DNA of 64,000 nucleotides from Chryseobacterium oleae (GTDB taxonomy: Bacteria; Bacteroidota; Bacteroidia; Flavobacteriales; Weeksellaceae). Of this stretch, positions 1 to 10,952 are shown in pieces (position 1 is the stretch's first letter; every line of letters begins with the position of its first letter). Location of the stretch: assembly GCF_900115055.1 (NCBI RefSeq), contig NZ_FOVD01000011.1, positions 1-64,000 on the forward strand, in the 5' to 3' direction. The position numbers and the translations under genes are program-made. The notes under the pieces are model-generated. The model was not told where the DNA came from and did not search any database. It saw nothing but the letters and a program-made list of their open reading frames with translations.

Positions 1-234
1 TACGTTGTTCAGGTGTTTTTTGCATGGTATGTGGTCTTTGATAATCCCAATCAAAGTTACCATATTTTCTGAGCCAATTCAAAACAGTTGCATGGATTGT
101 ATCCCATATTTTTGGCGGCAATGACTGATGGTGGACTCTCCCGATTCGACTTCTTTTACAATTTGAAGCTTTAAACTTAAACTGTAATCTTTCTGAGTGC
201 GCTTTATATAAAGCGATTTTAATTGTTTTTCCAT
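1..234 (-). pseudogene. IS-type transposase OrfA remnant (partial, frameshifted)
   Basis: Reading leftward from an ATG at 234-232, the frame gives a start like MEKQLKSLYIKRTQKDYSL and runs 51 codons to a stop at 81-79. In another frame it continues as ATVLNWLRKYGNFDWDYQRP up to the window edge. Joined, the two parts resemble the helix-turn-helix DNA-binding first protein of IS3-type elements (KYGIQSHATVLNWLRKYG style). The break is a one-base loss near position 92-96, where TCCATGCA would need one more base. The window cuts the element, so the catalytic OrfB, if present, lies outside. Assignment to IS3 is from motif style only. Confidence 0.6.
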
Positions 235-282
235 AACGATTCTTTTTTTTGTATCGCTATTTCAGGACTAGACAAATAATTT

Positions 283-320
283 ATAAAAAAAGAGAAGCAA
301 ATTTTGCTTCTCTTTTTTTA
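283..320. terminator. Bidirectional rho-independent terminator
   Basis: A perfect hairpin, AGAGAAGCAAA pairing with TTTGCTTCTCT, is flanked by A-runs on the left and T-runs on the right, so it can work on both strands. It lies between the transposase remnant and the end of rnhB, about 30 bases past the rnhB stop. Confidence 0.8.
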
Positions 321-351
321 TGTTGAGCAGTTATCGGTGGATACTTTCTGA

Positions 352-936
352 TTAATCATATTTTAGTCTGAAGGATTGTCTGTGATGTTTTGTAGGGCCG
401 TATTTTATAAGGGCTTGCTGATGTGCTTTAGTCGCATACCCGAAGTTGGTATTCCAGCTATATTCCGGATGCTCTTCGTGGAGTTCGATCATTAGCTTAT
501 CTCGATAATTTTTGGCAAGAATGGAAGCTGCTGCAATAGAGAGAACTTTTGAGTCGCCTTTTATGATGCATTGGTGAGGAATAAAATTATAGGGATGAAA
601 TTTATTTCCATCTACTAAAATCAGTTCGGGTCTTATGGTCAATTGATCCAGGGCACGATGCATAGCATGTATGCTTGCATTAAGAATATTGTGTTCGTCT
701 ATAAATTCCGGAGGCAGCTCAGCAATGGCGTAGTGTTTTACATTGTCCTTAATATAGCTATCCAGTTCCATCCTCGTTTTGAATGTTAACTTCTTTGAGT
801 CGTTGACAAGATTTTGCTGGAAACTCTCATCCAGAATAACTGCTGCGGCCACTACAGGTCCGCTAAGGCATCCTCTGCCCACTTCGTCACATCCTGCCTC
901 AATATAAAGGTCTGTCCACTTTTGCAATAAATCCAT
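352..936 (-). CDS. rnhB: Ribonuclease HII
   Basis: This 194-residue protein has the usual length for RNase HII, which cuts RNA embedded in DNA duplexes (single ribonucleotides and RNA-DNA junctions) in the cytoplasm. The active-site signature GCDEVGRG places catalytic Asp17 and Glu18. LILVDGNKF supplies Asp109, and the conserved block KGDSKVLSIAAASILAK (about residues 126-142) follows. The start ATG at 936-934 sits directly before the first strand of the fold. It is a stand-alone housekeeping gene ending at the bidirectional terminator at 283-320. No clear -33/-7 promoter was found upstream. Confidence 0.95.
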   Translation of the reverse strand: MDLLQKWTDLYIEAGCDEVGRGCLSGPVVAAAVILDESFQQNLVNDSKKLTFKTRMELDSYIKDNVKHYAIAELPPEFIDEHNILNASIHAMHRALDQLTIRPELILVDGNKFHPYNFIPHQCIIKGDSKVLSIAAASILAKNYRDKLMIELHEEHPEYSWNTNFGYATKAHQQALIKYGPTKHHRQSFRLKYD

Positions 937-1189
937 ATAATTATTTATGTCCTGTCATTAATGACTTGTAAAAGTAGTAAAAATTGCATTTTGCGGTAAT
1001 GTGTGTTTTTTTTATTTATCCTTGTGTTTTTGTGAATATATTGCTTCCATTTGACGCAATGGCTGTATTGTTTTTAATTGCGTTGTTTTGAATGTTTTTA
1101 AATAATATGGGTTTTTTGTTGATATATATTTAAGTATTGTGTTTCTTGATGTTATGTTGTTTGTTAAATTAAATATTTTTAACGAAATA

Positions 1190-1221
1190 TTTGGTGATTT
1201 TAAGAAAGTTTCACATATTTG
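1190..1221 (+). promoter_or_regulatory. Promoter of first susC gene, shared with third
   Basis: TTTG at 1190-1193 and CATATTTG at 1214-1221 fit the Bacteroidota -33/-7 pattern with a 20-base spacer. The -7 box departs from TAnnTTTG only at its first base. The spacer TGATTTTAAGAAAGTTT is identical to that in front of the third susC gene (11388-11418). The -7 box ends 31 bases before the chosen ATG. Confidence 0.6.
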
Positions 1222-1252
1222 CAATCATAAAAAAAAAATAATCAATTTAAAT

Positions 1253-4200
1253 ATGAAGAAATTAACAACAAGTGTTTTGTTTGTAGTATTATCTTCGTCT
1301 TTTCTAGTTGCAAATGCACAACAAAGAAAAGATAGTGATACAATTAAAACTCAGAATATTGGAGAGATCGTTGTTACAGGAGCATTGGGGATCAAAAAGA
1401 AAGCCGATGCGATTACCAATGCTCAACAAGTAGTAGGAGCCAAAGAACTGAACCAAGCGTCTTCACCAAGTGCTGTGCAGGCGTTAACAGGTAAAGTTTC
1501 CGGTCTACAGATTATACAGACTGATAACAGTGTAAGTGCTAGTAGCAGAATCGTAATCAGAGGAAATAAATCTATTTCCGGTGATAACCAGGCATTGGTT
1601 GTTATTGATAACGTGATTTCTACAGCTGCTGTTTTATCACAATTAGCGCCTGAAGTAATAGAAAGCGTGAACGTTATCAAAGGTTCACAGGGTGCTGCTT
1701 TGTATGGTCAACAGGGGGTTAACGGTGTAATTATTGTAACAACAAAAAGAGGAAGTAAATCTGAAAAAATACAATTTACACTTTCATCTTCTATTGAAAT
1801 GTCACAAGCATTTATGTTTCCAAAAGTACAGACGAGATACGGTAAAGGATATCCGGATTCTCAGGTATTTAATGGAGGTGATGTAGATTATAATGGTACA
1901 ACATATGTTCCATGGGAGAATACATCTTGGGGACCTGCTTATGATGCACCAGGCATCGGAGGGCAAATGGTACCTTCAGGTCTTCCTCAGGCGGACGGAT
2001 CTTTTGTCATGGAAAAATATGCGCCGGTAAAGAATCATTTTTCTAAATTCTTTAAAAATGGTGTGATTATGCAGAACGGATTAACAGTTACTGCAGGTGG
2101 TTCAGATTCATATGCAACTTTATCAATCAACAGATTAGAAAATAACTTTGTTGTAGAAGGAGATCAGCTAAAACAAAACAGTTTCTTACTAAAGGCTGGA
2201 AAGAAATTAGATAAATTAAGAATCGACGGAACCCTTAACTATATCAGCAGAATCACTAATCAGACTAGTGCAGGATTGTATAGTGATATACTTCAGATGC
2301 CTACAATGAATGATATCAGAAAGTATAGAAATACAGGAGTAGACGGATTCTTATCTGCTTATACAACGAATCCATATTATCAGATAGAGAACAACAGAAT
2401 TGATACCAACAGGGATTATCTTTCTGGTATTTTAGCTTTACAGTATGATTTCAATAAGCACATCAACTTAAGCTATACCGGTAATCTTAGTATCACGAAT
2501 TCAAGACAGGACAGTCACAATAATGGTTTTGTTTCTACAAGAGTATATGAAAATTCGGGAACAATTTTAGATGGTGGAACATTACAAGATTATAACGCGA
2601 ATTCTAACTTCGATTCTTACTATATGAACCGAACAATCAGCACCAGAAACTATTATGGTGATTTGATGTTGAACTTTAATTATGATCTTACCAATGATCT
2701 TAATTTGAAATTAAACATTGGTAATAACATCCAGGATAATTATCAGACTGCTCGTGCAATGGGGGGAACTGGTCTTAACTATGCAGGATGGTATGACATC
2801 AGAAACGTAAATAATCCAATTTTACCAGGTGACTCTGTAGGTGGAAACGCTGTAGACGGACTTGGTTTTGATAATGGAACTTACAGATCAAGAATCATTG
2901 CTGCATTTGCGAACTTAGATTTAGCATTTAAGGATTATTTATTCTTAAACTCTACATTCAGACTTGAAGAAAGTTCTGTATTGTCTACTAACTTTAATGG
3001 GCAAAACCACAATAAAACTTATCCGTACTATTCATTCGGGGTTTCATTCATTCCTACAAAAGCTTTTGAAGGATTGAAAGGAGGTGTATTAAGTTATATG
3101 AAAATTGCACCAAGTTACACAAGAGTAGGTAATACTTCTGCGGTTCCTGTTTATGCTACTACCAACGTAGGTATTGCACCATCAGGATATCCTTTCCCTA
3201 ACTTACCTGGGTACGGTATTAACACTGCTCAGACTTTTAGAAGTGTTCAGCCGGAGTTTATGACGACTACTGACTTAAATGTACAGTTAGGATTCCTTAA
3301 CGATAGAATTACATTAGAAGGGTCAATTTATCAAACTGATACGGATAACCTAATTACCAATGTAGGTGCTTCAAATGCTTCAGGTCTTGCTTCTTTAAGA
3401 TCTAACTTTGGTAAAGCAAGAATGAAAGGGGTAGAAATTGATTTAGGGGTAACTCCGATCAAGACACAGGATTTTACATGGAATTTCAGAGCATCATATG
3501 CTCAATCAAGAACTAAAGTTGTTGATTTACCAGGTGGTGTAGATGAGGTTGCTCTTTTTGTACCTTCTGCTACTGTAGGTATCGGTGTTTTTGCTGTGAA
3601 GGGTTCAGATTTACAGACGCTTAAAGCAACGACATTTAAGAGAGATGATCAGGGAAGAATTATAGTAGGTGCAGATGGTGTTCCATTGCAGAATACTACG
3701 ATGACCAGTATGGGTAGAATAACTCCTGATTATACTTTAACATTCAATACATCATTCAAGTATAAGAGCTTCACATTATCTGGAACTATGGACTTCAGAA
3801 AAGGAGGTAAGTTTGCATCTATGGCAAAAAGTACTTTAACATTCTCAGGTCTTACAGATGATACCAACTTTGATAGAGAAAACGGTTATGTAGTACCGAA
3901 TTCAGTACAATTGGTGAATGGAGCTTATGTTGCGAATACAACTCCGGTTAATGGAGCTGCAAATTATTCTGCTGCTGCTGCTTATTGGTCATCTACTTCT
4001 TTACAGCGTTTAGGAGAGCCAATGGTATTGGATGCTACAGCATTTAAAGTAAGAGAGATTTCATTAACATATGATATCCCTAAATCAGTGTTGTCTAGTA
4101 CTTTTGTTAATAGCTTTACTGTTGGATTATATGCTAGAAATCCATTCTTTATCTACGCTAAAGAAAACAGAAACTATTCAGATCCAGAAACATCTGGTTC

Positions 4201-4285
4201 AAGCGGAAATGGTGCAGGTATCGCTTACACAGGGCAGTATCCTTCTCAAAGATCGTTTGGTATTAATTTAAAAGCAACGTTTTAA
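1253..4285 (+). CDS. SusC/RagA-family TonB-dependent outer membrane receptor 1
   Basis: The product (1010 residues) is an outer-membrane nutrient importer energised by TonB, working with the SusD lipoprotein encoded next. Translation is taken from ATG 1253 (MKKLTTSVLF), giving a clean signal peptide ending at VANAQ. The longer open frame from 1139 is discarded because it runs through the promoter. A TonB-box-like stretch, GEIVVTGALGI, follows the signal. The plug domain contains LTGKVSGLQI and the family motif VIKGSQGAALYGQQGVNGVI. The barrel follows and ends in a Phe (LKATF), as usual for outer-membrane proteins. SWGP, a SusC marker, is present. There is no N-terminal carboxypeptidase-regulatory-like domain. 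Substrate is unknown. Confidence 0.92.
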   Translation: MKKLTTSVLFVVLSSSFLVANAQQRKDSDTIKTQNIGEIVVTGALGIKKKADAITNAQQVVGAKELNQASSPSAVQALTGKVSGLQIIQTDNSVSASSRIVIRGNKSISGDNQALVVIDNVISTAAVLSQLAPEVIESVNVIKGSQGAALYGQQGVNGVIIVTTKRGSKSEKIQFTLSSSIEMSQAFMFPKVQTRYGKGYPDSQVFNGGDVDYNGTTYVPWENTSWGPAYDAPGIGGQMVPSGLPQADGSFVMEKYAPVKNHFSKFFKNGVIMQNGLTVTAGGSDSYATLSINRLENNFVVEGDQLKQNSFLLKAGKKLDKLRIDGTLNYISRITNQTSAGLYSDILQMPTMNDIRKYRNTGVDGFLSAYTTNPYYQIENNRIDTNRDYLSGILALQYDFNKHINLSYTGNLSITNSRQDSHNNGFVSTRVYENSGTILDGGTLQDYNANSNFDSYYMNRTISTRNYYGDLMLNFNYDLTNDLNLKLNIGNNIQDNYQTARAMGGTGLNYAGWYDIRNVNNPILPGDSVGGNAVDGLGFDNGTYRSRIIAAFANLDLAFKDYLFLNSTFRLEESSVLSTNFNGQNHNKTYPYYSFGVSFIPTKAFEGLKGGVLSYMKIAPSYTRVGNTSAVPVYATTNVGIAPSGYPFPNLPGYGINTAQTFRSVQPEFMTTTDLNVQLGFLNDRITLEGSIYQTDTDNLITNVGASNASGLASLRSNFGKARMKGVEIDLGVTPIKTQDFTWNFRASYAQSRTKVVDLPGGVDEVALFVPSATVGIGVFAVKGSDLQTLKATTFKRDDQGRIIVGADGVPLQNTTMTSMGRITPDYTLTFNTSFKYKSFTLSGTMDFRKGGKFASMAKSTLTFSGLTDDTNFDRENGYVVPNSVQLVNGAYVANTTPVNGAANYSAAAAYWSSTSLQRLGEPMVLDATAFKVREISLTYDIPKSVLSSTFVNSFTVGLYARNPFFIYAKENRNYSDPETSGSSGNGAGIAYTGQYPSQRSFGINLKATF

Positions 4286-4299
4286 AAGTTTAAGAAAAT

Positions 4300-5895
4300 A
4301 TGAAAAATTTTAAAATAAAGACAGGGATTTTAACGGTTGGATTACTTTTATCAACCATATCTTGCGAGAGATATCTTGATATTAATGATAATCCTAATCA
4401 GCCTGCTATTGAATGGGTGACTCCTAATGAGTTATTGCCGGTTGGTATTACAAAATGTTATTCAGCGCAAGGAAGATCTTTAATGGCATTCAGTAGCGTT
4501 GTGATGAATACTCTTGCTGGAAATTCACTTTCTTTTGGAGCTCCTTATATAGATGATTATAAACCTAATGTATCCAATACTTTTTATACAGGTATTTGGG
4601 ATGGACTTTTCTTAGGGGCTGCCAATTTTGAACAGATTATTAAATATAATGACCCTGAAGGGAAATATGTTCAGTACAAAGCTATTGCTAAGATCATGAA
4701 GGCAAATTATATCCAGATCTTAACGGATTTATATGGTGATATGCCTTATTCTGAAGCTTTTCAACAGCAAAATAACCTTACTCCTAAATATGATAAAGGA
4801 GAAAATATCTACAAAGCTTCTATCACTGATATAGAAGATGCTATCGCATTAATTGATACTCACGCTGGTGACAAACCAGGAGCTGCAGATATCGTTTTTA
4901 AAGGCGAGATGGAGAAATGGAAAGCTTTTGCCAACACTCTTAAATTAAGATATTTGTTAAGAATGTCTAATATTCCAAGTGGAGACTTGGCTACTTTCAG
5001 AGATCAGAAGTTAGCTGCTTTATCAGGCGCTACATTTATCAATGAAAATGTAGTGGAAAACCCTGGATATAGTGCAGCAAATGATTCACAACAGAATCCT
5101 TTTACAAACTACTTCGTTCTTACAACAGCAATGTCAAGACCTCAGAATTATTCTTATAACGTAGCTTCTGAAAATGTTCAGATTGTTATGAATGGAAACT
5201 CTGAAGGTGATGCACGTCCGGTTTATCAGAAATTCACTGGGATTGTTGATGGAAGAAGAGCTAGAATGTTTAACCTGGTAGGAGGTAAAGTTGTAGGTAT
5301 CAGACAAGGAAACTTGCCTGGTGAAGCAGGGGTACCGACAGGAGGAACACTTTCCAGATTTAATTATGGAATCACGATCGGTGGTACTTCTACTCCAACA
5401 TCTAACCCTGAATTGTTAGCAATGGTTTCTTCAAGAGGCGGATATATCATGTCTGTGGCAGAATCTAAATTCTTACAGGCTGAAGCAGCTTTAAGATACC
5501 CGGCTTTGTTCTCTAATGCTCAGGGTAATTTTACAGCAGCTATTACAGCTTCATTTACACTTTTCGGATCTACTGCAAACTTGCCTGCTTACCTAACGGC
5601 TATTTCAACCAAAAATGGTTTAGGTTGGGCTGGTACTGACGCAAACAAAATGGAGGCTATTATGACTCAAAAATGGATCGCTTTAACAGGTGTAAACCCT
5701 GAGCAGTCTTATTTTGATTATACAAAAACAGGTTACCCTGTAACATTGTCTGCAACTATTGCTTCAAATCCAAAACCAAATAGATTGATTTATCCATTAT
5801 CTGAATATATCGCTAATGCGGTTAATGTTCCGGCAATTTCTAATACAGATGTATTTAGTAAAAATCAATATACTCCTTTTTGGGCTAGAAACTAA
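4300..5895 (+). CDS. SusD/RagB-family outer membrane lipoprotein 1
   Basis: This 531-residue surface lipoprotein is predicted to capture substrate and hand it to the SusC receptor, acting as the lid of the pair. The signal peptide ends in the lipobox LSTISC with Cys22 as lipidation site. The next stretch, YLDINDNPNQP, is typical of the SusD-like 2 group (PF12771 style). A family stretch LTDLYGDMPYSEAF (about residue 140) supports the call. It starts 14 bases after the susC stop, so the two are co-transcribed, and a strong terminator follows at 5921. No degradative enzyme is linked, so the substrate cannot be inferred. Confidence 0.9.
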   Translation: MKNFKIKTGILTVGLLLSTISCERYLDINDNPNQPAIEWVTPNELLPVGITKCYSAQGRSLMAFSSVVMNTLAGNSLSFGAPYIDDYKPNVSNTFYTGIWDGLFLGAANFEQIIKYNDPEGKYVQYKAIAKIMKANYIQILTDLYGDMPYSEAFQQQNNLTPKYDKGENIYKASITDIEDAIALIDTHAGDKPGAADIVFKGEMEKWKAFANTLKLRYLLRMSNIPSGDLATFRDQKLAALSGATFINENVVENPGYSAANDSQQNPFTNYFVLTTAMSRPQNYSYNVASENVQIVMNGNSEGDARPVYQKFTGIVDGRRARMFNLVGGKVVGIRQGNLPGEAGVPTGGTLSRFNYGITIGGTSTPTSNPELLAMVSSRGGYIMSVAESKFLQAEAALRYPALFSNAQGNFTAAITASFTLFGSTANLPAYLTAISTKNGLGWAGTDANKMEAIMTQKWIALTGVNPEQSYFDYTKTGYPVTLSATIASNPKPNRLIYPLSEYIANAVNVPAISNTDVFSKNQYTPFWARN

Positions 5896-5920
5896 AAAGC
5901 ATTCTTTAATATATTTTATA

Positions 5921-5946
5921 AACCGCCTTCGGGCGGTTTTTTTTGT
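5921..5946 (+). terminator. Terminator after SusCD pair 1
   Basis: AAACCGCC, loop TTCG, GGCGGTTT followed by eight or more T residues. This is a canonical rho-independent terminator 25 bases after the SusD stop. Confidence 0.9.
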
Positions 5947-6181
5947 TTTATAGTTTTTTGTAAAGATATTCAGCGAATAAAAAGTATAACATTTATTAAT
6001 ATAGATTATTTTAGATTTATTTTCCTAAAAATGAATGATAATAGATTTATTGTGATTGTTTTTATAAGTTTTTGCCAAGTTAATTATGCTCATGAAAAAA
6101 ATCAACTCATTACTATTTTTTTTTATTAAAAAACAATTGACAGGCTATTGTTATTGAATATATTTCTGTGTTTTGAATTAA

Positions 6182-6208
6182 TTGATTCACACTTGTTGTT
6201 TATTTTTG
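6182..6208 (+). promoter_or_regulatory. Probable promoter of second susC gene
   Basis: TATTTTTG at 6201-6208 matches the -7 consensus TAnnTTTG exactly. TTG at 6182-6184 lies 16 bases upstream, shorter than the usual spacing of about 20. Nothing else is recognisable in the A+T-rich stretch 5947-6265. Confidence 0.45.
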
Positions 6209-6265
6209 TATTTCTTTGTGTTATTGATAAAATTTTTCAAAATTTGTTGACAAAATTTATTTGAT

Positions 6266-9200
6266 ATGAAGAAAATCAAAGCAAGTATTCTTATTGTGGT
6301 ATTGACTTCGGCTACAACGGTTGTCAATGCGCAGAAAAAAAGCAAAATTGATACTGCAAATACCAAGGAAATTGAAGTAATTGTTGTGACTGCTTTAGGG
6401 ATTAAAAGAGATGAAAAATCTCTTTCTTATGCTAATCAAACCGTAAAAGCAAAAGACTTAAACCTGACGCAGAATGTTGATGTTAAAAATTCCATCGTTG
6501 GAAAAGTTGCAGGAGTTCAATTGAATGGGCAAGCCGGTTCTAAACTCGGAGAGACTGGGAAGTTAAGACTCAGAGGAGCGGTCAGCCTTTTGAATGATGC
6601 GGATCCTATTTATGTTCTGGATGGAGTTATCATAGATCCCAATACCATAGACATGGATATTATAGAATCCATTAATGTACTAAAGGGACCTAATGCAACT
6701 TCTTTATATGGAGTACGTGCTCAATATGGCGTGATCATTATGACGACAAAAAAGGGGAGCAAGAGTAGACTTAATGTTGAATTAAACTCTACCGCTACAG
6801 TAGATGTAGTTGCCAGAACAATGAAGTATCAGAATCTGTACGGGCAGGGATATGGTGGAGATGCGTCATTCAAGACTTTTGTCTTTAATCCTGGCACCAT
6901 GCCGGCAGAATGGGCTGTATTTGATGGGAAAAGATATTTGGCGGGAGACAATAACTATGCTGATGAGTCCTGGACCAAGGATTGATGGGAAAGACTATAT
7001 TCCCTGGTATGCCTGGTGGAAAGACAGTCCGCATTTTGGGAAAACAGCCAAATATGAAGCTCATCCCAATAATGTACGCGATTTTTACGATAAAGCAATG
7101 ACTTTCAAAAACTCGGTCTCAGTATCCGGGGGATCTGATTTTTTTACTGCACGATTATCCTTTACGAATCTTAACCAAAATGGTATCACACCCAATACTT
7201 CCTTAAAGCGAAACTATTTTAATCTTAACGGAAACTACAAGTTTAGTGAGAGGTTTAACATAGATGCTGCTGTTAACTTTTCTGATGGTAGAGTAAATGG
7301 AGACTTTGACGATGGGTATTCCAATCAAACATCTGGTTCATTTAATCAGTGGTTTGGTAGGAATTTGGATATGAAAAAATTAAAAGAATTACAAGATCTT
7401 TTGACACCGGAGGGATATCACGCCAATTGGAATTGGTGGGGCCAGATGACTACTCAACAAGCGGTTTTACTGCTAAGCCTGCATTCTGGATCAATCCGTA
7501 CACGTGGATGAAAAAATTTAGAAACTACACAGATCGTAATTCACTTCTGCTATCAGTAGCTCCTTCCTATAAAATAACGGATGATCTTACTGCAAGGGTA
7601 TCTTTTTCCAGAACACAGAATACGTCGGTCAACCGATATTTTATGCCTAATTCATTATCCAAAAATGGTTCAGGAACAGGATCTTCTACGCCTGGAGGAT
7701 ATTTAAATTTACTTAATGGTTTTGGCGTGAGAGATTCACAATACACCGAAGATCAGTATGAAGGACGTTTGAGCTATCAGAAAAAAATAAGTGATTTTGA
7801 TATTTTACTTATCGGAGGTGGAAATATAACCAATAGAAACTGGGAAGGAAACTCACAACTGATGGATGTTACGGGTACTACACAGTACCTGCTGACTCCT
7901 GATGTATATGATTTTAAAAATACAAATATTCCCATCATTGCAGATCCTTATGATTACAGACAGCAGTACAAATCTTTGTATGCATCTGCATCAGTGGGAT
8001 ATAAGGATACCTACTTTGTTGAGGGTTCTGTAAGAAATGATATTAATTCTGCTTATCTTAATAGTGACAATTCATTTGTGAGTTACTCATTAGGGATGAG
8101 TTTACTGTTGCATAATTTATGGGCAAAAAATGATATCCTCACATACCTAAAAGTCAGGGCTGGGATTGCACAGATTCCTGCCGATTTATCTGCAACATCT
8201 ACCAATCCTGAATTCAGAAACGGAAGACAGGCGCTATCGGTTGGTAATAATCTGTATCAGACAGCATGGTACCCAACCAGAATCATTAGTAAAAGTTTGA
8301 AACCGGCTATTAATGAAAACAAAGAAATTGGAGTAGATCTGAAATTCTTAAAAAACAGATTATCATTAGGAGCAACCTACTATGATGAAATTAGAAAAGA
8401 CGAACCTATCCCTGTTACCCTTCCTTCATCCAGTGGAGCTCTTGATATTTTGATTAACTCTGCAAGCTCTAAAAGGAAAGGGATAGAGCTGGCTCTAAGT
8501 GGAGATGTTTTCAAATCTGAAAATGGATTTACGTGGACTACATCAGTTAACTGGGCAAAAAATAGATCGACCATACTTCAGGTGAATGAAAATCTTGAAT
8601 CTATTCAGTATGGTGATGCCAATGCATTTAGCTATGTTTCGATACTTCAAAAAGAAGGAATGGAATGGGGGCAACTGTATGGAACAGCTATTAAAAGAGA
8701 TGCTTCAGGGAATGCAGTAATGAATGCTAAGGGTCTTTATGAGTTTGAACCCAATAAAGCGTTTGGAAGTATTCTGCCTGAATTTACGGGAGGCTTTTAC
8801 AATACTTTCTCCTATAAAGGTCTTAGCTTAAGTTTTACCATTGATTTTCAGAAAGGAGGTAAGTTTTTCTCATTATCAGAACAGTGGGGGAACTCAGGAG
8901 GTTTACTGGAAGAAACAGCTGCTATGAATGATAGAGGATATAATGTAAGAGATGCCGTAAAAGACGGAGGAGGTGTTCGCGTTGTGGGGGTAGATGTTAA
9001 TGGTAATGCTGTTGACCGGTATGTGGAGGCTCATGATTACTTTACACAATTCCATGCCAACAGAATCGCAGAACCATTCATCCACTCAGCCAGCTACATC
9101 AAGTTAAGAGAAGTAGCATTGAATTACCAGCTTCCAAAATCTATTTTTACCAACACAGGGATCTCAAATATGTCTATAGGGGTAACGGCCAGAAATCCCT

Positions 9201-9328
9201 GGTTGATTGCTGTTTCAAAAGATAATAAGCATAGGTTTGATCCGTCAGAACTTTCACAAAATTATGGGGAAGATGGGCAATTGCCTTCTACCAGGGGTTT
9301 CGGGGTTAACGTAAAGATTAATTTTTAA
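6266..9328 (+). pseudogene. SusC-family receptor 2, interrupted by two frameshifts
   Basis: The reading is a SusC receptor (about 1021 residues if repaired) with signal peptide MKKIKASILI...VNAQ, TonB-box-like EVIVVTALGIKR, plug motif VLKGPNATSLYGVRAQYGVI and a barrel ending in KINF. The frame breaks at about 6972, where TCCTGGACCAAGG should read TCC TGG GGA CCA AGG to encode the conserved SWGP. This is a loss of two G. It breaks again at about 7441, where TGGTGGGGCCAGATGAC needs one more C to read WWGPDDY. The two losses total three bases, so the frame before 6972 and after 7441 is the same. The intact SusD partner follows after 10 bases. It is either a genuine pseudogene or a sequence error in two G/C runs. 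Confidence 0.85.
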
Positions 9329-9338
9329 AACAAAAAAA

Positions 9339-10913
9339 ATGAAAAAACAATATTTAAATACATTAAGTAAATTATTTCTTTCTTCATGGATGTTAGGGGC
9401 CGTCGTCTCCTGTAATAATGAAAATTATTCGGATGATTTTAATAAAGATCAGTACGGTATTTACACGGCTACGTATAAGGCCTTATTATCAGGAGCCATC
9501 ATGAACTTTGGACAGAATGCAGGAGAGAGAAGCAACGTTTATCAAATGATGCCAATTCTATATTCCCAATATCAGTCTCAGGTAGTTTATACTACTGAAC
9601 AAACTTATGGGGATACACCCGGCGCATGGGGCAGATTTTATGCGAATCAAATTAATAATTTGAATGCAATTATTTCGGCTTATTCCAGCAACCCGTCGCC
9701 AGAAATTTTAAAAGAAGGAAGTGCCGAAAATATGATTGGCGTGTCAAAAATTTTCAGAGCAATTATTATGAAAAGAGTGACAGATGCATATGGTGATGCT
9801 CCTTTTTCTGAAGCAACAAAAGCAACATCCGATCTATATCTGCCTAAATATGACAAGCAGCAAGCTGTATATGAAGCAATTATAGCTGATCTGAAAAGCG
9901 GAAGGGATATGTTGAATACTACATCAACAGCCCCTACCGGGGATATCCTATACTATGGAAATTTAAATAAATGGAAAAAGCTAGCCAATTCAATACTTCT
10001 TCAGGCTACATTACAGTTGTCTAAAAAATTTCCTTCTACTACCGGATATGCAGCCACAGAATTTAAAGCTGCTCTTTCCAATTCTGCCGGAGTAATAGAG
10101 TTGCTAGATGATGAAGCCTGGTTCACTATTTCACCCTCAAATTCGTATCCCAATCCCTTCTCTGACTTTAGAGCTGCAGATTACAGGATTTCCAGGGAAT
10201 TGGTAGAATCTTTAAAAGGATCTGGCAATATTTTTAATAGAACATCCAATCATACTGCTGATACGCGATTAACATTATATGCAAGTAGCGGTACAATGAG
10301 CGCAGTAGGATTGCCTTACGGATATAATTCTACCGATCTGGCAGCAGCTGGCTACAGTACATCCGGAACATCTACGGTAAACTTGAAATTCCGAAGCAAT
10401 AGTTCAGCGATAAATCTGATGACGGCAGGATATACCTATTTAAACAGAGCGGAAGCTGCGTCGAAGGGGTGGACTGCCGAAGTTGTTGCTACTATGCTCA
10501 CTCAGGGAATTATCTTAAATTATAATACATTGGATAGTCATTATGTGTTAAATACTAATTCCTATTCTGCCGGTAGCAATCCCTTCGGTGGAAATAAAAT
10601 ATCCCCCAATGCTTTAGCTTATGCCACAGCCAGGGTTGCAGATATTGCAACAGCAGGAGCAGGAAGAGTAATAGGTGAAGAAAAATGGATTGCTTTATTT
10701 ATGAATGGTTATGATTCCTGGGCAGAATTCAGAAGAACCGGATATCCTGCATTGCTCCCTGCACCCAGTGCTGTGAATGGGGGCGTAATTCCGCGAAGAA
10801 TGAGGTATCCGCTTGAGGAAGTTAATTTTAATAACTCCAATTATCTGAAAGGTGTTGAAAGCTTGTTACCTAAAGAAGATAAGAACACTTCGAAAGTATG
10901 GTGGGACCAATAG
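9339..10913 (+). CDS. SusD/RagB-family outer membrane lipoprotein 2
   Basis: This 524-residue protein is the partner of the interrupted receptor just upstream (10-base gap). The signal peptide carries the lipobox AVVSC with Cys25. The body has the SusD-like layout, including TDAYGDAPFSEA (around residue 150), parallel to the first SusD. The middle region is rich in Ser, Thr and Gly. It would sit on the cell surface as the substrate-binding lid of a SusC channel. Its frame is fully open, which argues that the pair is or was recently functional. Substrate is unknown. Confidence 0.88.
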   Translation: MKKQYLNTLSKLFLSSWMLGAVVSCNNENYSDDFNKDQYGIYTATYKALLSGAIMNFGQNAGERSNVYQMMPILYSQYQSQVVYTTEQTYGDTPGAWGRFYANQINNLNAIISAYSSNPSPEILKEGSAENMIGVSKIFRAIIMKRVTDAYGDAPFSEATKATSDLYLPKYDKQQAVYEAIIADLKSGRDMLNTTSTAPTGDILYYGNLNKWKKLANSILLQATLQLSKKFPSTTGYAATEFKAALSNSAGVIELLDDEAWFTISPSNSYPNPFSDFRAADYRISRELVESLKGSGNIFNRTSNHTADTRLTLYASSGTMSAVGLPYGYNSTDLAAAGYSTSGTSTVNLKFRSNSSAINLMTAGYTYLNRAEAASKGWTAEVVATMLTQGIILNYNTLDSHYVLNTNSYSAGSNPFGGNKISPNALAYATARVADIATAGAGRVIGEEKWIALFMNGYDSWAEFRRTGYPALLPAPSAVNGGVIPRRMRYPLEEVNFNNSNYLKGVESLLPKEDKNTSKVWWDQ

Positions 10914-10952
10914 CGAATGGTACACTAAGCATTAAAATAACTACATTGTTTG

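Noticed and set aside
954..965. Palindrome GTCATTAATGAC upstream of rnhB
   Set aside because: Short and A+T-rich. A palindrome of 12 bases alone is not good evidence for an operator.
1139..1252. Upstream extension of the first SusC frame
   Set aside because: It spans the promoter and would bury the signal peptide. ATG 1253 gives a normal signal sequence. The same reasoning rejects 11357-11443.
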